Counted from the stretch's first letter, positions 35,446 to 45,852 are shown. The stretch is DNA of 64,000 nucleotides from Ignavibacteriota bacterium (GCA_016708125.1 JADJGF010000001.1:1634001-1698000); one strand, 5' to 3'. Translations and numbers: made by a program. Notes: generated by a model not told the origin, from the letters alone.

Positions 35446-35487
35446 AAGATGTCATTTTACTTTGAGGTGACATCTTAATTTTTTTCT
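35446..35487 (+). terminator. Rho-independent terminator after the secreted-protein operon
   Basis: AAGATGTCA (35446-35454) pairs perfectly with TGACATCTT (35468-35476), a 9-base stem with a 13-base loop, and the sequence runs into AATTTTTTT. It is 30 bases past the stop of the 34952 gene. The centre GTCATTTT also resembles the short dispersed palindrome family. Confidence 0.75.
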
Positions 35488-35542
35488 ACAAAAAAACAAT
35501 TACTGTAAACTTCCAATCAAATTTATAGAACTTGAGAAGTAA

Positions 35543-38500
35543 ATGATTATTAAGAAACGTTATTTACTAAATTTAATACTAATTATTATTCCGTTATTCT
35601 TAACAACATTCGGTCAAAATGAAAGTAACAAATTATATTCAATTGCACAACCTTTTCTAAAATATTACAGCCCTAAAGAATACAAATCAAATCCGGCGAA
35701 TTGGAGTATTGTTCAAGATAATAGGGGCGTAATGTATTTTGGAAATAATGAAGGCGTTCTGGAATTTGATGGTGCTTCGTGGCGCAATATAAAAACTCCG
35801 CGATCGCAAATAGTTAGAGCAATAGTTAAAGATAATAATGGCAAAATATATCTTACTGCCGGTACTGATATTGGTTTTCTTGAACCCGACTCAATAGGAA
35901 AAATGAAGTTCAAATCTTTGTTAAAATCATTCGGAAATCAATATCAACAAAATGATGAGATTTGGGATGTTGCAGTAAACTCAGAAGGTGTCTTTTTCAA
36001 AACTAAAAATAAAATTTATAGATGGGATAATAATAAAATTACATCTTGGGATTCAGTTTATGCATTCAGATTATATAATATTGATGATAAAATATATTCA
36101 AGAAATCAAGATGTTGGATTAATGAAAATTGAGGGTGATTCATTAAGATTAATTTCTAATGGAGATTATTTTTCATCAATCGGTGTTTTTGATATGCTTC
36201 TTTTTACTGATGAAAATTCAAAACAAATTAATAAAATTCTTATAACAACAAATTTTAACGGAGTTTTCATTTATGATGGAAAAACCGTATCGAACTTCAA
36301 AACAAGTGTTGATGAATATTTAATTAATAACCAAATCTATAATGCTTGCATTCTTAAAAACGGAGCAATAGCTTTTGCAACACAACGTGGTGGAGTAGTA
36401 GTTGTAAGTAACAAAGGTGAATTAATCAAAATAATTAATCAAAACTCCGAACTTCCGACAAATGTTGTGTTTGATGTTTATTCGGATTTTGACGATGGAT
36501 TATGGATAGCTGCAGATAATGGAATTGCACTTTGTGAAATTAATGCTCCATTTTATTTTATTTCTCCTAAATTTTTTTTCAATACCTCAATTAATTCTGT
36601 TGTGAATTTTAAAGATAGAATATATGCTTCAAACAGTATGGGCATAATGTATTTTAATAATAAGAACGCAGCTTTTGAACTTGTAAATGGCAGCAACAAA
36701 CCTGGCAATTCATTTTATATTGATAATGGTAATCTTTTGGCTAGTACAAATATGGGACTTGCAATAGTTGATAAAGAAAAGTTTTCCAAAATGTTAACAG
36801 AAAATGATTCATATAAATTAGTACAATCCAAATACTTTCCTAATCGAATTTATATTTGTCACAGAACCGGTACTTCAATTCTCCAAAAAAACTTTAATGG
36901 AAAATATAAAATTTTGCTAACGCCAATTGTTGATGAAGAAATATACTCGCTTGTTGAAGATAATAAAAACAGTTTGTGGCTGCGGAGTGCTCATGGAAAA
37001 ATAATACATATTACCAGTGATATTGAAAATTTAACAACGGACTCAAATCTAAAATTAAATTATAAATATTTTGATGAAAATACTGGCTTTCAAGTTGATT
37101 CATGGGAAATATATGACATTAATTATAAAATGGTTTTAACAACTAATCAAGGAACATTTACATTTTCAGCGATTTCTAAAAAATTTATACCAGATTCTAC
37201 GCTTGGTAGAACATTATCAAATTCAACAACGACAATTCAGTATATAAAAAATGGTTTAGAAAATAATTTATGGGTGGTCGCAGAAATAAATGGCGAATTG
37301 GAAATGGGAAAAGCCATTCCGGACAAAATAAACAAATATGTTTGGAAGCCGATACCTGAGCTCAAAGGAATTGATCTGAATTCCATTATTGAAATATATT
37401 CTGATTATGACTCAACATCAAACAAAGAAATATTATGGATAAGTAATGACGAAGGATTGATAATTTATGATCCTTCTCTGCATAGAGATATTAATTATAA
37501 ATTCAAAACATTAATACGTAAAGTACAGATAAATAATGATTCACTTATTTATGAAGGAACACATAGTAAATTACACGAAAATAATATTCTTCCATTTTCA
37601 AAAAATAATGTAACCTTTGAAGTTTCAGCACTGAGTTTCGAAAAATCCGAATTTAATCAATATCAATATTTTCTTGAAGGTAATGATGAGAATTGGTCTA
37701 ATTGGGCTAATGAAACAAAGAAAGTATATACAAATCTCTCAAATGGCAATTACAATTTTCATGTTCGGGCTAAAAACATTTACGGAAAAATTGGACAGGA
37801 AGATTTATTCGCTTTCAAAATATTAGCGCCTTGGTATTTAACTTGGTTGGCATTTCTTTTTTATTCTTTCATTATTGCATTGGGAATTTTTATTGTTGAT
37901 AGAATCCAACGTAAAAGGCTGATAAAAATAGAACGTAATAAAGCAAAATTACGTGAAGCTGAACTCATTAAAAAACAAGCTGAAGAGCTTGAAACCGTTG
38001 ATAAGTTAGTACGCGTTATTAATAATGCCGAAGATCTTGAGACATTATTTAATTCACTGCTTGAGCAAACCGTTAGGTTTATTCCTCAGGCAGAGAAAGC
38101 AGCAGTTTTCTTACTTGACCATAAAGACAATCAATTTCATGTTGCTTTTACAACTGGGTATCAGGTAAATGATTTGGAAAAAATAACATTCTTTCCTGAA
38201 GATTTGAAAAAAAGATACGCTGATAATTCAGAGGAAATTGAGAAAGGTATTTACATCATTAGCAACACCGATAATTTATTCGGTGATGAAAGACTCTCAG
38301 CATTTAGTAAAGCGAAATCAATGCTTGCAATGGCAGTAGAGTGGGATAATAATCTTGAGGCTTATGTGGTATTTGACAGCTTCGCTGATAAAAATGCATT
38401 TGATCCCTCAACTGCAAGAATACTTAATAAATTCCGTGAGCACGCCGTATCTGCAATTTCGAAGGCACAGTTAATAAAAACTCTTCAGGAAAAAAATGAA

Positions 38501-39289
38501 GAAATTATCAGAACACAAGAGCAGCTTGTAACGCAGCAGAAACTTGCATCTTTAGGTGCATTAACGGCAGGCATTGCACACGAAATAAAAAATCCATTAA
38601 ACTTTGTAAATAACTTTGCTGAAATTAGTCAGGAATTACTTGAAGAAATGAAATCAGAATTGCATAATGATAATAAGAGAGAAGCTTTATCAATAGCAGA
38701 TGATTTAATGCAAAATCTAGATAAAATAAATCAGCATGGAAAACGTGCAGATTCCATAGTAAAAGGAATGTTAATGCATTCAAGAGGATCATCAGGAGAA
38801 AAAACTTTAACTGATATAAATGATTTGCTCGATCAGTATGTTAATCTTGCTTATCACGGAATGAGGGCACAAAACAAAGAATTTAACATTACAATAGAAA
38901 AAAATTATGATGAAAAGTTGGAAAAGATAAATGTAATTCCACAGGATATCAGCAGAGTTTTTTTGAATATTATTAACAATGCCTGTTATGCAGCTTATGA
39001 TAAAAAGAAAAAGAGCAGAGAAGATTTCTCTCCAATATTAAAAGTTATAACAAAGAATTTAAAGGATAAAATTGAAATTAGAATAGGTGATAACGGAAAT
39101 GGAATACCTACAAACATTTTAGATAAAATTTTCCAACCATTTTTCACTACAAAGCCAACCGGAGAGGGAACAGGATTGGGATTGTCACTTAGTTATGATA
39201 TTGTAAAAAAAGTACACGGTGGCGAGCTTGGCGTAAAAACAAAGCAAGGCGAAGGCACAGAGTTTATAATTCATTTACCTTTAGAATAA
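35543..39289 (+). CDS. Propeller sensor histidine kinase with GAF domain
   Basis: A 1248-residue kinase. A signal peptide (MIIKKRYLLNLILIIIPLFL) leads to a periplasmic propeller region of about 700 residues, a Y_Y_Y domain (FLEGNDENWSNWANETKKVYTNL), a membrane helix near 765-790, a coiled region, a GAF domain at about 830-980 (AEDLETLFNSLLEQTVRFIPQAEKAA), then a HisKA with His1013 (TAGIAHEIKNPLNF) and HATPase (DNGNGIPTNIL, GTGLGLSLS). No receiver and no HTH, so it must pass phosphate to a separate response regulator, possibly the one at 42764. Its sensor is paralogous with that of 28712; its kinase is paralogous with that of 39395. Confidence 0.92.
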   Translation: MIIKKRYLLNLILIIIPLFLTTFGQNESNKLYSIAQPFLKYYSPKEYKSNPANWSIVQDNRGVMYFGNNEGVLEFDGASWRNIKTPRSQIVRAIVKDNNGKIYLTAGTDIGFLEPDSIGKMKFKSLLKSFGNQYQQNDEIWDVAVNSEGVFFKTKNKIYRWDNNKITSWDSVYAFRLYNIDDKIYSRNQDVGLMKIEGDSLRLISNGDYFSSIGVFDMLLFTDENSKQINKILITTNFNGVFIYDGKTVSNFKTSVDEYLINNQIYNACILKNGAIAFATQRGGVVVVSNKGELIKIINQNSELPTNVVFDVYSDFDDGLWIAADNGIALCEINAPFYFISPKFFFNTSINSVVNFKDRIYASNSMGIMYFNNKNAAFELVNGSNKPGNSFYIDNGNLLASTNMGLAIVDKEKFSKMLTENDSYKLVQSKYFPNRIYICHRTGTSILQKNFNGKYKILLTPIVDEEIYSLVEDNKNSLWLRSAHGKIIHITSDIENLTTDSNLKLNYKYFDENTGFQVDSWEIYDINYKMVLTTNQGTFTFSAISKKFIPDSTLGRTLSNSTTTIQYIKNGLENNLWVVAEINGELEMGKAIPDKINKYVWKPIPELKGIDLNSIIEIYSDYDSTSNKEILWISNDEGLIIYDPSLHRDINYKFKTLIRKVQINNDSLIYEGTHSKLHENNILPFSKNNVTFEVSALSFEKSEFNQYQYFLEGNDENWSNWANETKKVYTNLSNGNYNFHVRAKNIYGKIGQEDLFAFKILAPWYLTWLAFLFYSFIIALGIFIVDRIQRKRLIKIERNKAKLREAELIKKQAEELETVDKLVRVINNAEDLETLFNSLLEQTVRFIPQAEKAAVFLLDHKDNQFHVAFTTGYQVNDLEKITFFPEDLKKRYADNSEEIEKGIYIISNTDNLFGDERLSAFSKAKSMLAMAVEWDNNLEAYVVFDSFADKNAFDPSTARILNKFREHAVSAISKAQLIKTLQEKNEEIIRTQEQLVTQQKLASLGALTAGIAHEIKNPLNFVNNFAEISQELLEEMKSELHNDNKREALSIADDLMQNLDKINQHGKRADSIVKGMLMHSRGSSGEKTLTDINDLLDQYVNLAYHGMRAQNKEFNITIEKNYDEKLEKINVIPQDISRVFLNIINNACYAAYDKKKKSREDFSPILKVITKNLKDKIEIRIGDNGNGIPTNILDKIFQPFFTTKPTGEGTGLGLSLSYDIVKKVHGGELGVKTKQGEGTEFIIHLPLE

Positions 39290-39394
39290 GATAACATTAA
39301 AAATATAAAAATTAATAAGCTCAAGTCATCGTGAAAATTAAGATTTGTCGGTAACAGAAATAATTGATAATAAAAAGATTTGAAATAATAAATA

Positions 39395-42300
39395 GTGAGT
39401 TTAAGCAACTTGAAATCCCAAAAATATATTGTAATAATTTGGTTTATAATATCTCAACTATATAGCCAACAAATAAAAGATAAGTTTACTCATTTTACAG
39501 AACAGGACGGACTTTCTTCTAATGTTGTAAGATGTATAATGCAAGATCATCTTGGCTACATCTGGATTGGAACCTCTAATGGAGTTACGAGATATGACGG
39601 TTATGAATTTAAGAATTTTACAGTTGTACCAACGGATACAAATTTTTTACAGGAACCGTTAACTACTTCATTATATGAAGATTCAAAAGGAAATATATGG
39701 ATCGGTTCTGTAGGAGGAGTTACAAAATATGATCGGACCCAAAATTCATTTAGACTATTTAGCTTTTCTAATTTTTCACAAAAATATCAAAGACTGTTTG
39801 CAATTTTTGATATGGTGGAAACTACGGACGGGAATATTTTATGCGGTACAATTGATTTTCATTATTTAAGTCTAAAGAATAGTTTATTCTTGATTGATAC
39901 AAAATCCAATTCAGTAAAGGAAATTCAACCGGTTAATGATGATTCAACAAAAGCTATTGCTCAAATCTCAGTACTTGGGAACGATAAGTATTTGATTTCA
40001 GGTGAAAAAGGAATTGCAGAATATGACTATGGCAAAAATTATGTTAAATGGTATCCATTTAAAGAGCAAACCGTTGTAATATCTTTTTTACAAGATGATA
40101 ATGATAATTTATGGTTGGGCACTTATTATAATGGACTTATTTATTATAATGTTAAAGACAGTACTTATAAAGATTTTTCAGTATTTAATAAATATTTGAA
40201 TGAAAATAAATCCTTCGATATTAATAAAATAACCTATGATCAGAAAAAAAATCTCTATTTAGCAACTAATTATGGATTGATGTATTTTAATATTAAAACA
40301 AAAGAATTATCGGTTTCTGAAGTAAATCCGCAAAACAACTCAGCGTTACATTCACCCAATATTAATGATGTCATATTAGATAATTCAGGATCAATTTGGA
40401 TAGCAAATGGTGATGCCGGAATTAGCAAATACGATATTGTAAAAAATAATTTCCAAGCACACACCGGAAAAGTTGACGATAATAATAGTATATCACCAGG
40501 ATGGGTTAGTACAATATTCGAATATAAAGAAAATGAAATATGGCTTAAAAGTGATAGAGCAACCATAGTAAAATTTAATCCTAATGAAGGAACATTTAAG
40601 AGAGAGGTACTTCCAAAAAATTTTGAAATATTCAATATCATAAAAACATCGAAAGGTAAAATTCTTTTGGGAGGAAGTAATGGATTCTATGAAGTTGATC
40701 CGATTAAGTGGAAATTTGAAAAATTAAGATTACCCATAGATATGGGTAATAATTTGGTATTAACTGCTTTAGAGGTAAATAACAATACAATTTGGTTCGG
40801 AACAGCTACTGGACTTAATATATACAATGAATTAAATGAAACAACTACTAATATAAATTTTGAGGTTTTAGGAATTGGTGATGCTACAAGTAATTCAGTT
40901 ACAGTTTTGACTAAAGGTAAAGATGGCAACATTTGGATTGGAACAAATAACGGTTTATTTAAATATGATGTTAATACAAAATTGTATTCAAGAATTGGGT
41001 TTTCAAAAGATGCTTCAAACTCTTTAACAACTCAAGATGTAAATTCGTTATATATCGATAAAGATAATACCGTATGGATTGGAACATGGTTAGGAGGTTT
41101 AAATAAATACAATCAAAAAACCGGATATATAGAATCATTTACTCAAAAAGATGGATTACCATCACATTCTGTGCAGGGAATCTTGGCTGATGAAAAAAAT
41201 GGTTATTTATGGTTAAGTACTTTTGATGGAATTTCGAGATTTGATTTGAAGAAAAAAAAATTCAGCAATTTTGGTATTGTTGATGGAATTCATTCAAACC
41301 AATTTGCAGATGGTTCTGCATTAAAGACATCAAATGGTTTATTTATTTTTGGAGGATCAAATGGGATTACGGTTTTTAATCCTAATGAAATACAGAATAA
41401 CCTTATTCCTCCCAAAATTTCAATTACTGATTTAAAATTATTTGGTAAATCGATTAAACCAGGCAAAAACTCTTTACTTAGAAAACCAATTTATGAAATA
41501 CAGAATTTGACGTTAAACTATGACGAAAATGATATTGAATTTGATTATTTCGCCGCACATTTTGTTGATCCTAAGAAAAATCAATTTGCATATAAATTAG
41601 AAAATTATGAAGATGACTGGAGATATGTTGGTAATCAAAGAAGTGCAATTTATCCAAATCTTCCGCATGGCGAGTATGTTTTTCATCTAAAAGCTTCTAA
41701 CAATAATGAAGTTTGGAATGAAGAAGGAGTTACACTAAATCTTAAAATTCTACCACCTTGGTGGCAGACTTGGTGGGCATATACTTTTTATTTTTTAGGA
41801 TTCATAGGAATACTTGGGGGAATTAGAAGGTTTGAGCTTGATAGAAGAAAAGAAATAGAAAATAAAAAGTTACTTCAGCTTGAAAATGATAGAAAGACAA
41901 AAGATCTTGAACAGGCAAAAGAAATTGAAAAAGCATATACAGAACTTAAAACTACACAGACACAACTTATACATTCCGAAAAAATGGCATCGCTCGGAGA
42001 ACTTACTGCCGGCATAGCACACGAAATAAAAAATCCTTTAAACTTTGTAAATAACTTTTCGGAAGTGAGCAATGATCTAATTGCAGAAATGCTTGAAGAA
42101 TTTGAAAAGGAGAATACAACTGAAGTAAAAGCAATAGCTGAAACTCTAAAACAAAATATTGAGAAAATTAATCATCATGGAAAACGTGCAGACTCAATTG
42201 TTAAGAGTATGCTTTTGCATTCTAGAGGAACTTCAGGAGAAAAAACTTTAACGAATATAAATGTTCTTCTTGAACAGGATGTTAATCTTGCTTATCATGG

Positions 42301-42730
42301 TATGCGAGCACTGAATAAAGAATTTAACATTACGATTGAAAAAGATTATGATGAATTACTTCAGAAAATAAATGTTGTGCCACAAGATATAAGTCGAGTA
42401 TTCTTAAATATTGTTAACAATGCATGTTATGCAGCAAATCAGAAAAAATTAAAAGTTGGTAAAGATTTTTCACCAATTCTAAAAGTTTCAACAAAAAATG
42501 TAAGTAACAAAGTTGTGATAATAATAAGAGATAATGGCGATGGAATTCCACTCAAGTTTCAAGACAAATTATTTAATCCATTTTTTACAACTAAGCCAAC
42601 TGGAGAAGGTACGGGGCTTGGACTTTCACTTAGTTACGATATAATAGTTAAAGAACATTCCGGTGAAATTAGTTTTGTATCCGAAGAAAATAATTACACG
42701 GAGTTTATAATAACTTTACCTAATAAATAA
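39395..42730 (+). CDS. Propeller sensor histidine kinase
   Basis: A 1111-residue kinase. After a signal-like helix (YIVIIWFIISQLYSQ), residues 30-690 carry propeller repeats of the 'GLSSNVVRCIMQDHLGYIWIGTSNGVTRYDG' type, followed by a Y_Y_Y domain, a membrane helix near 790-815 (TWWAYTFYFLGFIGILGGI), HisKA with His876 (GIAHEIKNPLNFVNNF) and HATPase (DNGDGIPLKFQ, GTGLGLSLS). The sensor belongs to a different propeller subtype than the two upstream kinases. The start is a GTG at 39395 with no clear ribosome site, so the exact N-terminus is uncertain. The receiver at 42764 starts 33 bases later and is the natural partner. Confidence 0.92.
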   Translation: MSLSNLKSQKYIVIIWFIISQLYSQQIKDKFTHFTEQDGLSSNVVRCIMQDHLGYIWIGTSNGVTRYDGYEFKNFTVVPTDTNFLQEPLTTSLYEDSKGNIWIGSVGGVTKYDRTQNSFRLFSFSNFSQKYQRLFAIFDMVETTDGNILCGTIDFHYLSLKNSLFLIDTKSNSVKEIQPVNDDSTKAIAQISVLGNDKYLISGEKGIAEYDYGKNYVKWYPFKEQTVVISFLQDDNDNLWLGTYYNGLIYYNVKDSTYKDFSVFNKYLNENKSFDINKITYDQKKNLYLATNYGLMYFNIKTKELSVSEVNPQNNSALHSPNINDVILDNSGSIWIANGDAGISKYDIVKNNFQAHTGKVDDNNSISPGWVSTIFEYKENEIWLKSDRATIVKFNPNEGTFKREVLPKNFEIFNIIKTSKGKILLGGSNGFYEVDPIKWKFEKLRLPIDMGNNLVLTALEVNNNTIWFGTATGLNIYNELNETTTNINFEVLGIGDATSNSVTVLTKGKDGNIWIGTNNGLFKYDVNTKLYSRIGFSKDASNSLTTQDVNSLYIDKDNTVWIGTWLGGLNKYNQKTGYIESFTQKDGLPSHSVQGILADEKNGYLWLSTFDGISRFDLKKKKFSNFGIVDGIHSNQFADGSALKTSNGLFIFGGSNGITVFNPNEIQNNLIPPKISITDLKLFGKSIKPGKNSLLRKPIYEIQNLTLNYDENDIEFDYFAAHFVDPKKNQFAYKLENYEDDWRYVGNQRSAIYPNLPHGEYVFHLKASNNNEVWNEEGVTLNLKILPPWWQTWWAYTFYFLGFIGILGGIRRFELDRRKEIENKKLLQLENDRKTKDLEQAKEIEKAYTELKTTQTQLIHSEKMASLGELTAGIAHEIKNPLNFVNNFSEVSNDLIAEMLEEFEKENTTEVKAIAETLKQNIEKINHHGKRADSIVKSMLLHSRGTSGEKTLTNINVLLEQDVNLAYHGMRALNKEFNITIEKDYDELLQKINVVPQDISRVFLNIVNNACYAANQKKLKVGKDFSPILKVSTKNVSNKVVIIIRDNGDGIPLKFQDKLFNPFFTTKPTGEGTGLGLSLSYDIIVKEHSGEISFVSEENNYTEFIITLPNK

Positions 42731-42763
42731 AATAAACGAATTTAATTTTAAAAGGAGTTAAGC

Positions 42764-43141
42764 TTGAAATTATTAGTTGTTGATGACGAGCAAGATGTTC
42801 AATTTTTATTTCAACAAAAGTTTAGAAAAGAAATAAAATCCGGTAATGTACAAATCAGTTTTGCATTAAATGGAATATCGGCATTAAATCTCATTGAGTC
42901 AATTGAAAATAAATATGAATACTGCATGCTTACCGATATTAATATGCCGGAAATGACCGGATTGGAGCTCTTGAAAAAAGTTAAAATGAAATATCCCAAA
43001 TTAAAAGTAATTATGATTACTGCCTATGGTGATGAACAAAATTACAATCTTGCAAAAAATTTGGGAGCGGATGATTATTTTACAAAACCTTTGGAATTTA
43101 ATGAATTAAAAACAAGATTAACACAACTTGAGGTAGCTTAA
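42764..43141 (+). CDS. Stand-alone response regulator (receiver domain)
   Basis: A 125-residue single receiver domain: VVDDEQDVQFLFQQ at the start, phospho-acceptor Asp58 in CMLTDINMPEMTGLELL, the conserved Thr in VIMITAYGDE and Lys in DYFTKPLEF. The start is a TTG with an excellent ribosome site (AAAGGAG, 6-7 bases). It has no output domain, as in CheY- or Spo0F-like proteins that relay phosphate. It is followed 1 base later by the receiver-PP2C gene and preceded by the 39395 kinase, so the three probably form one operon. Confidence 0.92.
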   Translation: MKLLVVDDEQDVQFLFQQKFRKEIKSGNVQISFALNGISALNLIESIENKYEYCMLTDINMPEMTGLELLKKVKMKYPKLKVIMITAYGDEQNYNLAKNLGADDYFTKPLEFNELKTRLTQLEVA

Positions 43142-43142
43142 A

Positions 43143-44327
43143 ATGACTAATAATATTTTTCAGCCAGTTAATATACTTGTTGTTGATGATGAACCCGATT
43201 TAGAACTTTTAATTTTGCAGAAATTTAGAAAAAAAATTAGCGGAAACGAGTACTCATTTCATTTTGCAAAAGATGGTGTGGAAGCTTTAAATATAATATC
43301 AAATAATTCTACAATAAATTTGGTTTTAACAGAAATAAATATGCCGGTAATGGATGGTCTAACTCTTCTTTCAAAATTAAATGAATTGCAAAACAAAATT
43401 TTAAGATCTATAATTGTTTCCGCATACGGAGATATGGAAAATATTAGAACTGCTATGAATAGAGGTGCGTTTGATTTTATTACAAAACCAATTAATCTAA
43501 AAGATCTGGAAATCACAATTGAGAAATCACTAAATGAGATAGAATTATATAAGCAAGCAATTTTATCTCGTGAAAAATTAATTGCATTCCAACAAGAATT
43601 GGAAATTGCAACTTTGATTCAAACATCAATACTTCCCAAAACATTCCCAGCATTTCCTCAACGAACCGAATTTGATATTTATGCAAAAATGATTCCGGCA
43701 AAAGAAGTTGGCGGTGATTTATATGATTTTTTTCTAATTGATAAATACCGATTAGGAATAATTATTGGCGATGTTTCCGGCAAAGGAATTGCAGCGGCAA
43801 TGATGATGGCGGTTTGCAAAACATTACTTAAGGCAACGGCATTAAATGGTATTCCGACTGATAATATTTTATATGAAGTAAATAATATTTTGGTAAACGA
43901 AAGTCCAACGGGAATGTTTGTTACAGTTTTTTACGGTATTCTTGATACTCGAAACGGTTCTTTTGAATATACAAACGGAGGACATAATTTGCCATTCTTA
44001 ATTTCTAACGATGGGGAAGTAAAACAGCTTGAAAATATTGGCGGGCTTTTATTGGGGGCAATTAAAAATGTTGAATACCAATCAAATATAATTTCAATTA
44101 AACCAGGTGAAAGTCTAATTCTATATACAGATGGCATTACCGAAACTTTTAATGAAAATAATGAAGAATTTGAAGAAGAACAATTAATTCAAACTTTAAA
44201 AAATAAGAATGAACTTAATGCAAAGGAAATTGTAAACAGTATCATTTCAGAAGTTCAAAACTTTTCAAATGGAAATGAGCAATCCGATGATATAACTTGT
44301 TTAGTGTTAAAATATTTATATAAATAG
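43143..44327 (+). CDS. Receiver-SpoIIE/RsbU phosphatase with Glu in place of the phospho-acceptor Asp
   Basis: A 394-residue protein. Residues 1-125 are a receiver (LVVDDEPDLELLILQKF, SAYGDME, FITKPINLK), but the acceptor position reads VLTEINMPVMDG with Glu64 instead of Asp; the neighbouring 42764 receiver keeps the Asp in the same LTDINMP motif. A linker helix leads to a SpoIIE-type PP2C phosphatase at about 150-394, with the acidic metal residues intact (AKEVGGDLYDF, GDVSGKGIAAAM, LYTDGITE, QSDDITCLVL). Such proteins dephosphorylate anti-anti-sigma factors to start partner switching; none is in the window. The Glu may mimic permanent phosphorylation. It begins 1 base after the preceding stop codon. 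Confidence 0.9.
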   Translation: MTNNIFQPVNILVVDDEPDLELLILQKFRKKISGNEYSFHFAKDGVEALNIISNNSTINLVLTEINMPVMDGLTLLSKLNELQNKILRSIIVSAYGDMENIRTAMNRGAFDFITKPINLKDLEITIEKSLNEIELYKQAILSREKLIAFQQELEIATLIQTSILPKTFPAFPQRTEFDIYAKMIPAKEVGGDLYDFFLIDKYRLGIIIGDVSGKGIAAAMMMAVCKTLLKATALNGIPTDNILYEVNNILVNESPTGMFVTVFYGILDTRNGSFEYTNGGHNLPFLISNDGEVKQLENIGGLLLGAIKNVEYQSNIISIKPGESLILYTDGITETFNENNEEFEEEQLIQTLKNKNELNAKEIVNSIISEVQNFSNGNEQSDDITCLVLKYLYK

Positions 44328-44368
44328 AGTTTTAGAACGAACTAATTTTATTTACAACTAAGATTAGC

Positions 44369-44692
44369 TTAAATCAACCCTTCATTTTTATTAACATTTT
44401 CTAATTCAAATTTTATACCGCCAAACTTTTTAGAAATCAAATTATAAATTGCAACAACAATAACATTAATTACAGTTCCAATTACTGCATAAAAAATTGG
44501 AAGAATGAGTATGAATATTCCGCTTATAAAAGGTAAAACTCCGGTTTCTAATTCATCGCTATTTGGAATAAAATTAGATACAAAAGATAGAAACAATCCA
44601 ATGGGGAGAAGAATTATAAAAGTAAGTATGAGGTAAAGTATAAATGAATAAAGTGCAACGGAACCAATATCGAACTTTTTAATTTGGTACAT
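44369..44692 (-). CDS. Small membrane protein, DUF3566-like
   Basis: A 107-residue protein with two membrane segments: SFILYLILTFIILLPIGLFLSFV and ISGIFILILPIFYAVIGTVINVIVVAIYNL. The beginning YQIKKFDIGSVALYSF and the end YNLISKKFGGIKFELE are a pattern I know from small Bacteroidetes/Chlorobi membrane proteins resembling DUF3566. Function unknown. It lies just downstream of the SDR gene on the minus strand, with the stop of the SDR frame before its start by 26 bases, so co-transcription is likely. Converges on the PP2C gene. Confidence 0.65.
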   Translation of the reverse strand: MYQIKKFDIGSVALYSFILYLILTFIILLPIGLFLSFVSNFIPNSDELETGVLPFISGIFILILPIFYAVIGTVINVIVVAIYNLISKKFGGIKFELENVNKNEGLI

Positions 44693-44718
44693 GGCAACTC
44701 CAATTATATATTGTGAAA

Positions 44719-45714
44719 TTATCGCAAAAAAATTTCTTCGTAATCATTAATAATTTTATCAATTAAATTATTACTTTCTTGTTGAATAATTTTCCTTTCT
44801 TGTTTTTCCTCAAACCAATTTATTGTTTCCTTAATTCCAATTTTAAACGGAATTGTAGCTTTAAAATCCGGCACAAATTTCTTGATTTTCGTGTTATCAA
44901 AAATTACACTGTAAGATTTATCGCCCAATAAACTACATTTTAGATGTTCATCATATTTACCAATAAAATTCGAAGGAATATGAATTATATTTGGATTTTG
45001 ATTAACAGCTTCGGCAAGCGCTTCATAAATTTGATTCCAAGTTAAAATTTCATCAGATGTAATATGAAATGCCTCGCCGATTGCTTGTTGGTGATTTAAT
45101 AATCCAACAAATCCTTTTGCAAAATCCTTTGCGTGCATAATTGTCCAAAGCGAAGTTCCATCTCCGTGCACAATAATTTTCTGTCCGTTTTTAATTCGAT
45201 CAACAACTGTGTATTCTTTCCATCCGCCAATAGGAACTGGAATTACTGTATCGTAAGTTAAAGAAGGACGCACAATTGTAACCGGAAAATTATTCGTTCT
45301 ATATTCAGATAATAATGTTTCTTCGCACTCAATTTTATTTCTTGAATATTGCCAGAAAGGATTTTTTAGCGGAGTTGATTCAGTAATAATTGGTGAAGCC
45401 GGCGGCTTTTGATAAGCCGATGCAGAACTAATAAAAATATATTGTTTAGTTTTTCCGGAAAATAGTTTAATATCTTTTTCCACATCATTTTTGTTGAAAG
45501 CAATCCAATTTACAACAACATCCCAAGAATGATTTTTTAATAAAATTTCACTTTGTTCAAAATTAGAAATATCACAAATTATTTCTTTTGCACCATATAT
45601 TTTATTTTCGGAATTACCTCTATTTAATAAATATAAATCAATTCTTTTTTCAACACATAGTTTGCTAACTTCTGTGCTTATATTTCCGGTTCCGCCAATA
45701 AATAATACTTTCAA
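44719..45714 (-). CDS. NAD-dependent epimerase/dehydratase (extended SDR)
   Basis: A 331-residue extended short-chain dehydrogenase. The nucleotide-binding GGTGNIS is at residues 7-13, the region after it (YLLNRGNSENKIYG) fits the NAD(P)-binding strand, and FISSASAYQKPP with YSRNKIECE gives the Ser-Tyr-Lys catalytic layout (YxxxK as YSRNK). The late part (HVTSDEILTWNQIYEALAEAV) resembles the CSP41/mRNA-binding or sugar-epimerase subgroup. The substrate cannot be told. The TTG start is supported by the perfect family N-terminus (MKVLFIGGTG) rather than a strong ribosome site. Confidence 0.85.
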   Translation of the reverse strand: MKVLFIGGTGNISTEVSKLCVEKRIDLYLLNRGNSENKIYGAKEIICDISNFEQSEILLKNHSWDVVVNWIAFNKNDVEKDIKLFSGKTKQYIFISSASAYQKPPASPIITESTPLKNPFWQYSRNKIECEETLLSEYRTNNFPVTIVRPSLTYDTVIPVPIGGWKEYTVVDRIKNGQKIIVHGDGTSLWTIMHAKDFAKGFVGLLNHQQAIGEAFHITSDEILTWNQIYEALAEAVNQNPNIIHIPSNFIGKYDEHLKCSLLGDKSYSVIFDNTKIKKFVPDFKATIPFKIGIKETINWFEEKQERKIIQQESNNLIDKIINDYEEIFLR

Positions 45715-45852
45715 ATTTCACTCATATGTTTTTTAAATAAATATTTTCTGTTTATAAAATTGATTAAAAAATTTGAAAGAAATTGAGAAATTTTACTTTA
45801 CGAAATATTATTTTTATTTTATCAAATAAATCAAAGAACAGAAAGGGAAAAA

